The notes beneath the pieces were generated by a model. That model saw only the letters and a program-made list of their open reading frames with translations, did not search any database and was not told the origin of the DNA. The translations under genes and the position numbers were made by a program. From Parendozoicomonas haliclonae (lineage in GTDB: Bacteria > Pseudomonadota > Gammaproteobacteria > Pseudomonadales > Endozoicomonadaceae): a DNA stretch of 64,000 bases. The stretch lies in NCBI RefSeq assembly GCF_900174585.1, contig NZ_FWPT01000012.1, forward strand, positions 62,001-126,000, read 5' to 3'. Every line of letters starts with the position of its first letter. The stretch's first letter is position 1. Positions 58,518 through 64,000 of the stretch are shown in pieces.

Positions 58518-59267
58518 ATGGAAGCGACCAGACCCACTTTAAAACCATCTGTATCATCTGTAGATGAAGAAAGAGCGGTAAAAGAAGAAAAGGTACCTGT
58601 CACTTACCAGGGGCGAAAGACCAGCCGGGCCGGCAGTGAGCTGCGCCGAAAGGCCATTCTGGAAGCTGCGCTGCGCATTGTGGTGCGTGATGGGGTTCGG
58701 GGTGTTCGTCACCGTGCCGTAGCGAAAGAAGCCGATGTTCCGCTCTCTGCAACCACTTACTACTTCAAAGATATCTCGGACCTGATCACCGATACCTTCA
58801 CGCTGTTTGCTGAGGTAGGAACCGAGAAATACCGTAATTTCTGGGGCGAATCCAAAGAGCAGCTGATCAATGCTCTGCTGGAACTCAAGGCTGACCCAGC
58901 CTCCAAAGAGCGGGTGATGACCAGTGTTGTTGAGGTCATCGTTCACTATCTGCGCAACCAGCTGCTTAATCATCGGGACTACCTGTTGGCAGAACAGGCC
59001 TTCCGACTGGAAAGTCTGCGCAATGATAATCTGAAGCAGATTGCCGAGAAGCATACCGGTCTGTTTCTGAAAGACCTGACCGAACTGTTTGTTGTGATTG
59101 GCTCCGAATCCCCGGAAGCCGATGCCACTCTGCTGATGCAGCTGATTTACTCTGCCGAGTATGAAGGCCTTCTGCGGCCGGAAGGCGAGTTTGATGAAGT
59201 CTGGGCCCGCAAGTTGTTTATGCGAGGTCTGCAGCTGTTTATCGGTACTTTGTTCGCGTCGAAGTAA
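58518..59267 (+). CDS. TetR/AcrR family transcriptional regulator
   Basis: A 249-residue regulator with an N-terminal extension of about 35 residues, then a TetR helix-turn-helix (RHRAVAKEADVPLSATTYYFKD). The C-terminal ligand domain has no recognised specificity. A TetR gene after lysS is also found in pseudomonads. A GGGG stretch 8 bases before ATG 58518 may be its ribosome binding site. Its own leader (58392-58517) may hold an operator, but I saw no clear palindrome. Confidence 0.88.
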   Translation: MEATRPTLKPSVSSVDEERAVKEEKVPVTYQGRKTSRAGSELRRKAILEAALRIVVRDGVRGVRHRAVAKEADVPLSATTYYFKDISDLITDTFTLFAEVGTEKYRNFWGESKEQLINALLELKADPASKERVMTSVVEVIVHYLRNQLLNHRDYLLAEQAFRLESLRNDNLKQIAEKHTGLFLKDLTELFVVIGSESPEADATLLMQLIYSAEYEGLLRPEGEFDEVWARKLFMRGLQLFIGTLFASK

Positions 59268-59345
59268 TTCGATCGGCATGCTGCGCTGACAGAGCAAGAC
59301 ATGCCCGTTAGAATGGGCTCTCGCTAAAAAGGGGCGGAGCCCGTT

Positions 59346-59660
59346 ATGTCCACGCCGAAAATGTTTAATCATAAAACCCAGCTGATTCTTGTTGCTCTGG
59401 CAACGGTTCTAATCACTGTTTTCACCCTGCATGCCAATGGTTACCTGCGCCACTCTTCAGAGCAGGATGCACTCTATATCTCCGAATTCTCTTTGATTGC
59501 CAGTGTGCCCGGTGCCCAGGGACTGGTTTCGACCAAGCCTGCTGATTTTATTGCCCGCTGTGATGGTGGTTATCTGGTGATGGATGCCGCGGAAAAGGTG
59601 TCCAAGAATCTGACCGGTGTACTGGTTGATCAGAAAAATCGTCTCATTTCCTGCCGCTGA
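59346..59660 (+). CDS. Small single-TM hypothetical protein
   Basis: A 104-residue protein with one N-terminal TM helix (LILVALATVLITVFTLHANGYL) and an extracytoplasmic part containing two cysteines (ARCDGGYLVMD and a terminal SCR). I do not recognise a family. GGGGCGGAG precedes the start. It is located 12 bases before ung and probably co-transcribed with it. Confidence 0.65.
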   Translation: MSTPKMFNHKTQLILVALATVLITVFTLHANGYLRHSSEQDALYISEFSLIASVPGAQGLVSTKPADFIARCDGGYLVMDAAEKVSKNLTGVLVDQKNRLISCR

Positions 59661-59672
59661 TAGGAATTGCCC

Positions 59673-60383
59673 ATGCCAGAGATCAAACTGGATGAGAGCT
59701 GGAAAGCTCGTCTCGGAGAGGAGTTCTCCAAAGAGTACATGCTGCGTCTTCGTGCTTTTTTAATGCAGGAAAAGCAGGCGGGTAAGACCATTTACCCGAA
59801 AGGCAGCGAGTTTTTCCGGGCGATGGATCTCACTCCGTTTGATCAGGTCAAGGTAGTGATCTTAGGCCAAGACCCTTATCACGGCCCTGGGCAGGCCCAC
59901 GGCTTAAGCTTTTCTGTTCGACCGGGTATTCAACAACCGCCTTCGCTGGTGAATATCTTCAAGGAGCTGCAGAGTGACCTGGGGATTCCTCCGGCTCCCC
60001 ATGGCTGCCTTGAGCAGTGGGCGCGTGAAGGTGTGCTGTTGTTAAACAGCGTGCTGTCGGTGGAACACAAACAGGCGGCATCTCATCAGGGGCAGGGCTG
60101 GGAACAGTTTACCGACCGGATTATTCATGCCCTTGCTGAACAGCGGGAGAATCTTGTCTTTATTCTCTGGGGCAGTTATGCCCAGAAGAAAGGCAACTTT
60201 ATCGATACTTCGCGCCACTGTGTGATCCGATCCCCGCATCCCTCACCACTGTCATCCTACCGGGGATTCTTTGGGAGTCGGCCATTTTCTCAGGCGAATG
60301 CCTATCTGATGGAGCATGGTATTGCTCCGGTGAACTGGCAGTTGAGTGAAGTTTGTCAGGAAGAACGGGCAACGTTGGTTTAA
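59673..60383 (+). CDS. ung: Uracil-DNA glycosylase
   Basis: Removes uracil from DNA in base excision repair. It has the family 1 active site GQDPYHGPGQAHGLSFSV (catalytic Asp67), the minor-groove loop HPSPLSSYRGFFGSRPFS and LLLNSVLSVE; 236 residues. ATG 59673 has AGGA 7 bases upstream; the TTG six bases earlier overlaps that site. It converges on the DUF1521 cassette. Confidence 0.97.
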   Translation: MPEIKLDESWKARLGEEFSKEYMLRLRAFLMQEKQAGKTIYPKGSEFFRAMDLTPFDQVKVVILGQDPYHGPGQAHGLSFSVRPGIQQPPSLVNIFKELQSDLGIPPAPHGCLEQWAREGVLLLNSVLSVEHKQAASHQGQGWEQFTDRIIHALAEQRENLVFILWGSYAQKKGNFIDTSRHCVIRSPHPSPLSSYRGFFGSRPFSQANAYLMEHGIAPVNWQLSEVCQEERATLV

Positions 60384-60398
60384 GTTGTACGGGTGAAA

Positions 60399-60707
60399 TT
60401 AGATACGCAGCTTATTGTGGACGGTCCTAGCCATTTTGCTGCGTTTCTTTTTGCGTTTTTTGTCTTTGGTGTCGGCTTCGGCTGATTCCGACTGATTGTC
60501 TCTCAGAAACTGATTGAGCTCTTTTTGAGCAGCCCGATACGCATCCTGGCTTTCAGGAACCTGCTCCAGCAGCTCTTTGCTGGCACCGGCTTGAAGGCCA
60601 ATATCCTTACGCATGGCCTCCATGCTTTTCAGGCTTTTTTCACTGGCCTTGATCAGTTTGTCGCTATCCGCCAGAAAAGCTCTGAGATCATCGCTCTCAG
60701 TGCTCAT
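60399..60707 (-). CDS. Small helical protein with basic tail, DUF1521 cassette gene 3
   Basis: Unrecognised 102-residue protein. Residues 1-75 are probably helical (LRAFLADSDKLIKASEKSLK). The C-terminus is very basic (DKKRKKKRSKMAR), similar in kind to the tail of the first cassette gene. Its start codon overlaps the stop of the DUF1521 gene (ATGA), so the two are translationally coupled. It could be a chaperone, a partner or a co-secreted protein. It is 15 bases from the converging ung. Confidence 0.65.
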   Translation of the reverse strand: MSTESDDLRAFLADSDKLIKASEKSLKSMEAMRKDIGLQAGASKELLEQVPESQDAYRAAQKELNQFLRDNQSESAEADTKDKKRKKKRSKMARTVHNKLRI

Positions 60708-61777
60708 GCGATGTTCCTTATAATCTCTTTCGCCTGGTTCAGAGCCTGTTTCTGGATCTGCGAGGCCAGAGAGTTGGTCTGTTCGTACTTACCGGTCAGG
60801 GATTGCAGCTTCACCATGTCCAGCTGGGACATACTGGTCAGCGTCTCTTTGGCATTCTTGATCTGCTCACTGAGATTATTGATCTCCTCAGGTGTGAGGA
60901 TGCCCACGCCGCTGGCATCATAAACTGTAATGCCCAGCTCATTGAGCAAGTTGCGTTCTTCCGTGCTCAGGCTGTTGTTGAGATTGTCATTGGCGGACTG
61001 TGCGGTGGCGTGTTCGTTGATCAGCTCACCCTTGCCCTCGGTGACATTTTTGAAATCACCGGTGATTTCTTCGCCGTTGAACAGCCAGTCATCAACCTGA
61101 TCACCCATCTTGAACAGGTAGCCATCGTTGAAAGCGGCATCTTTGGCGGCACCGTCCAGAGCCGGGCCATCGATCTGGGGATTGTTGTCGGCAATGCCGG
61201 TAACATGGATGGATTGGTTAGCCTTGGTGATAATCAGCTCATCCGAGAAGATGTTCTTGTCCTTGCGACCCTTGTCCTTACATTTGCAGGTGATCTTGGT
61301 GCCGTCATCCAGAACAAAGGTGGCATCTTTCTGGAAGTCCCACTGCTTGCTGCCTTTGCGGTCACCCTCGTTAACGTGCGGATCACCCCAGATTTTGGTG
61401 TTGTTGCCATTGGCATCAACAATGGTCCAGCTCTCTTTTTCACCGTGGATCTGAATCTTGTAGCCATTATCCAGGGCTATTTCCTTGGGGTCTTTATCGT
61501 GATTGACGGACCAGGTGTTCTCGCTGACCGCCTGGGTGGTGGTCTTCTGGTTCATCATCTTGGCCTGGATATCACTGAGCATTTTCATCTGCTCATTCTT
61601 TTTATGGACAATCCCGACCTGGTTACGGATTTCCTTATCGAGCAGTGTGGATTTTTCCATAAAGATCAACATCGACAAATCACCAATGCTGAGCTTTTTA
61701 TCATGGATTTTGCTGGCATCGAGCCCTTGGGTCTGCTGAACGCCACCAATATTTCCGCCGGTCTGGATACCCGCCAT
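60704..61777 (-). CDS. DUF1521-domain protein with metal-ion-inducible autocleavage (MIIA) site
   Basis: A 357-residue protein. Residues ~85-235 match the DUF1521 domain: ENTWSVNHDKDPKEIALDNG, IHGEKESWTIVDANG, and the cleavage-site motif GDPHVN at 131-136, followed by WDFQKDATFVLDDGTKITCK. DUF1521 domains of Bradyrhizobium NopE1 and a Vibrio coralliilyticus protein self-cleave between Asp and Pro of GD-PHV after Ca2+ or other metal binding. The N-terminal ~80 residues are helical (SIGDLSMLIFMEKSTLLDKE) and there is no Sec signal, as in type III substrates. It has a GGGAG site and is the middle gene of three. No secretion genes lie nearby. Confidence 0.82.
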   Translation of the reverse strand: MAGIQTGGNIGGVQQTQGLDASKIHDKKLSIGDLSMLIFMEKSTLLDKEIRNQVGIVHKKNEQMKMLSDIQAKMMNQKTTTQAVSENTWSVNHDKDPKEIALDNGYKIQIHGEKESWTIVDANGNNTKIWGDPHVNEGDRKGSKQWDFQKDATFVLDDGTKITCKCKDKGRKDKNIFSDELIITKANQSIHVTGIADNNPQIDGPALDGAAKDAAFNDGYLFKMGDQVDDWLFNGEEITGDFKNVTEGKGELINEHATAQSANDNLNNSLSTEERNLLNELGITVYDASGVGILTPEEINNLSEQIKNAKETLTSMSQLDMVKLQSLTGKYEQTNSLASQIQKQALNQAKEIIRNIA

Positions 61778-61819
61778 GATCTGTTCTCCCTTGGCCCTGC
61801 CGGGCTGGATCCTGGTCGT

Positions 61820-62200
61820 TTAAATAAAGCCGCCGCGTTTTTTCTTCTTGCGCGTGGTCGGGGCTTTCTCCGGCTGAACTTCCTGCAGGGTCTGTCTGCG
61901 GGCTTTTCTGGCCAGTTTGAGTTCATTCTTCTTGGCTGTGACGGCTGATTTCATATCGCTTTTGACTTCAGCCTTCCAGTTACGCATCTCGTCAGCAGCC
62001 TGTTTCAGGTCTTCCGGTGCACCAAGCTTGAGGCTGAGCGCCTGCTGCAGCAGTCCGGATTCAACCTCAAGGTCGGCATTGATCTTGTCAAACTCTTTGA
62101 TCTGAGACTGGGCCTTCGCCAACAGGCTATCCATCTGGTCACAAAGCAGCTGGGACTGGGATTTGTCCTTCTTGGTGCTAATTTCTGAAGAAACCGGCAT
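61820..62200 (-). CDS. Small coiled-coil protein with KKKKR tail, DUF1521 cassette gene 1
   Basis: Unrecognised 126-residue protein. Residues ~12-100 are helical and charged (LLCDQMDSLLAKAQSQIKEF). The C-terminal tail is basic (TRKKKKRGGFI). It lies 42 bases upstream of the DUF1521 gene in the same direction, so the three genes form an operon. It lacks a signal peptide. Chaperone or co-effector roles are possible; nothing decides between them. Confidence 0.65.
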   Translation of the reverse strand: MPVSSEISTKKDKSQSQLLCDQMDSLLAKAQSQIKEFDKINADLEVESGLLQQALSLKLGAPEDLKQAADEMRNWKAEVKSDMKSAVTAKKNELKLARKARRQTLQEVQPEKAPTTRKKKKRGGFI

Positions 62201-62348
62201 CGCTCAGTTACACCTTCCATGAGAGTCTCAACAGGTTATCGCTTTTAACGGCGCGCTCTTTAACCAGCGAAAGTCTCACGTCTTGATGCTGGTGGAATAT
62301 GCTGGCCTAATGTCAGAAAAAACAACAAGGTGAGGAGCTGGCAGACTT

Positions 62349-63476
62349 ATGTCAGATAATTGTCAGGTAGAATTTCTCGAGCACCAGACCCAGTCCGGGC
62401 ATATTCTCGGGCAGGCCATTCTTGATGCACCAGCCAGCCTGAACTCGCTGACACTGGAAATGATCAAGGCGCTCTTTGATCGTCTCAGTCAGTGGCAGCA
62501 GGATGAACGGGTTGTTGCCGTGGTGTTGAGCGGCAATGGCGGTAAAGCGTTCTGTGCCGGGGGGGATATTCGCAAGCTTCATGGCTCTGTGCTGGAACAT
62601 GACTTTGGCCCGAATCCCTATGGCGAGGAGTTCTTTACCCGGGAATACCGTTTGGATCACCTTATCCACACCTTTGGTAAGCCGGTTCTCTGCTGGGGCG
62701 CAGGTATTGTTATGGGCGGCGGTATCGGGCTGATGGCCGGAGCCTCTCATCGGGTGGTGTCTCCTTCTTCTAAGCTGGCCATGCCGGAAGTGTCTATCGG
62801 CCTGTTCCCTGATGTTGGTGGCAGCTGGATTCTTGGACGCATGCCAGGGCGGGTTGGGCTCTTTCTTGGTTTGACCGGCGCCCGATTGAATGCGACCGAT
62901 GCTCTGTTCTGCGGTTTGGCTGATCGCTTTCTTGATGATGACGCCTTGCCAAAACTGCTGGAAGCCATGACCGTGCTTGCGTGGCAAAGTGGAGCCGAAG
63001 CTGTTCCGGCGAATCATCAATGTCTGAGCGAGCTTCTACGTATCTGTGAACAGGAGCGATCAGCGGACAAGCCAGTTTCATCCGTACAACAGAACTTTGA
63101 TGCCATTCAGCAGGTGACGGATGCCGATAACCCCCAGGCTGTCTTGAGCAATATCCAGGCACAAGAGGGTGAGTGGTGGCAAAGAGCAGCAGCATCGCTG
63201 CAGGCCGGCTGCCCAATGACCGCTCATATTGTGTTTGAGCAATTGGCGCAGGCAAAACATCTTTCCCTGGCGGATGTGTTCCGGATGGAGCTCAATGTGG
63301 CTGTGCACTGTTTGAGAAACCCGAACTTTGCGGAAGGCGTGCGCGCTTTACTGCTGGAGCGTGGCAGCACGCCTCAGTGGTCCCCGGCAACACTGCAAGA
63401 GGTTGAGGGCGTTAAGGTGAAAGCCTTCTTTGATTCACCATGGAGTGAACAAGTGCATCCTCTCGCAGATTTATAA
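62349..63476 (+). CDS. Enoyl-CoA hydratase/isomerase family protein (3-hydroxyisobutyryl-CoA hydrolase-like)
   Basis: A crotonase-fold protein of 375 residues, the ECH_2 size class. It has NSLTLEMIKAL, GNGGKAFCAGGDIRKL (oxyanion hole), WGAGIVMGGGIGLMAGASHR (second oxyanion-hole glycine) and MPEVSIGLFPDVGG with the catalytic Glu/Asp region. The closest known relatives are 3-hydroxyisobutyryl-CoA hydrolases of valine degradation, but no other valine-pathway genes are present. GAGGAG lies upstream of ATG 62349. Confidence 0.85.
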   Translation: MSDNCQVEFLEHQTQSGHILGQAILDAPASLNSLTLEMIKALFDRLSQWQQDERVVAVVLSGNGGKAFCAGGDIRKLHGSVLEHDFGPNPYGEEFFTREYRLDHLIHTFGKPVLCWGAGIVMGGGIGLMAGASHRVVSPSSKLAMPEVSIGLFPDVGGSWILGRMPGRVGLFLGLTGARLNATDALFCGLADRFLDDDALPKLLEAMTVLAWQSGAEAVPANHQCLSELLRICEQERSADKPVSSVQQNFDAIQQVTDADNPQAVLSNIQAQEGEWWQRAAASLQAGCPMTAHIVFEQLAQAKHLSLADVFRMELNVAVHCLRNPNFAEGVRALLLERGSTPQWSPATLQEVEGVKVKAFFDSPWSEQVHPLADL

Positions 63477-63565
63477 GCACATTTTCATTGATCTGACCAA
63501 TATCCCTGAAGCCTCTTCATTGGGTACACTGGCCGCACGATATAACAATGACTCTGTGTGGCTGC

Positions 63566-64000
63566 ATGGCACGTGCATACCCATTGAAGGCGCTTCGTTT
63601 GGCCCTTCTTTGTTTCCTTCTGGTAGTAATAAACTTTCAATGTTCATTTGCAAATGCCGTTACCGGTAAATCTGCAGATGAGGCTATAGGCGTGCCTGCT
63701 GAATATGCCGCCCTGCATAATTTCAAGCTCACAGAGCAGGAGCGGGAAATGCTGACCCGCTTCGGTGAAATCCGAGTGGCCGTTGAGGTGGGTTCTCCAC
63801 CGATCTCTTATGTTGATGACAAAGGACAGTATGCCGGTCTGGCCATTGATTATCTGAATGTGATTGCTGACCTTCTGGGCGTGAAGTTTACCTACGTTCT
63901 CAGCATGGATCGGGATGAATCGCGGATTAGATTGTTTAACGGAGAGGTTGATATCGCCCCCTGGGTGATGACGGATGCACTGGAAACATTTGATCAGCTT
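63566..64000 (+). CDS. Periplasmic solute-binding (SBP_bac_3-like) or sensor protein, cut by window edge
   Basis: The reading frame opens at ATG 63566 and runs off the right edge; about 145 codons are present. A signal peptide is visible (LRLALLCFLLVVINFQCSFA). It is followed by an SBP_bac_3-type start: LTRFGEIRVAVEVGSPPISY, then YAGLAIDYLNVIADLLGVKF and GEVDIAPWVM. Such domains occur as ABC-transporter binding proteins or as periplasmic sensors of BvgS/EvgS-type kinases; the missing C-terminus decides. The ribosome binding site is weak. Confidence 0.75.
   Translation, partial: MARAYPLKALRLALLCFLLVVINFQCSFANAVTGKSADEAIGVPAEYAALHNFKLTEQEREMLTRFGEIRVAVEVGSPPISYVDDKGQYAGLAIDYLNVIADLLGVKFTYVLSMDRDESRIRLFNGEVDIAPWVMTDALETFDQL

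Overview
The window looks like chromosomal DNA of a gammaproteobacterium at roughly 50% GC. Most of it is housekeeping: pilSR, nadE, pta, hdfR/maoP, thiC, sbcDC, minCDE, ffh, rpsP-rimM-trmD-rplS, xerD, dsbC, hom-thrC, recJ, prfB-lysS and ung. The order ffh, rpsP operon, xerD, dsbC, hom, thrC, recJ, prfB, lysS, TetR is the order I know from pseudomonads and relatives. The scattered secreted or effector-like orphans suggest a host-associated marine member of the Oceanospirillales, for example the Endozoicomonas group. That assignment is inference: there is no rRNA here.

Layout. 1-2.6 kb: pilR (cut by the window edge) and pilS, reading left. 2.7-5.8 kb: nadE, a GloC-like metallo-hydrolase and an OmpA-family lipoprotein. 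5.9-10 kb: a YihG-like acyltransferase, pta and a K+ channel, reading left. 10.2-14.6 kb: a queuosine-mannosyltransferase-like glycosyltransferase, a Pro/Gln-rich orphan, trhO, and the divergent pair hdfR/maoP. 14.6-19.4 kb: an unusual cluster of two ATP-grasp ligases (GshB-like and RimK-like) around a fusion of an N-formylglutamate-amidohydrolase-like domain with a QEGLA/MATCAP-like metallopeptidase, plus a DUF1349 protein. 19.7-23.3 kb: a secreted orphan, thiC behind a TPP riboswitch, and a HEPN protein. 23.5-30.1 kb: sbcDC and a CrtI/retinol-saturase-like FAD oxidoreductase. 30.2-34.3 kb: a secreted orphan, a DUF3301 protein and minCDE. 34.4-41.1 kb: two Nudix hydrolases, a possible aminopropyltransferase-like protein, a gamma-carbonic-anhydrase-like protein, CorB/CorC- and CcsA-like membrane proteins, and a membrane-anchored AAA+ ATPase. 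41.3-58.4 kb: the translation/secretion/recombination block, with accessory genes on the opposite strand at two junctions (ffh|rpsP and recJ|prfB). 58.5-64 kb: a TetR regulator, ung, a three-gene cassette whose middle protein carries a DUF1521-type autocleavage site, an enoyl-CoA-hydratase-family protein, and the start of a periplasmic solute-binding or sensor protein cut by the right edge.

How genes work together. Many units are classic operons or pairs: PilS/PilR, minC-minD-minE, sbcD-sbcC (4-base overlap), rpsP-rimM-trmD-rplS, hom-thrC, prfB-lysS. The two parts that most deserve attention are the 60.4-62.2 kb cassette (autocleaving secreted-protein candidate plus two small proteins with very basic tails) and the 14.6-19.3 kb ligase/peptidase cluster, which has the parts list of a C-terminal amino-acid addition/removal cycle. 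No insertion sequences, CRISPR arrays, tRNA or rRNA genes were recognised.
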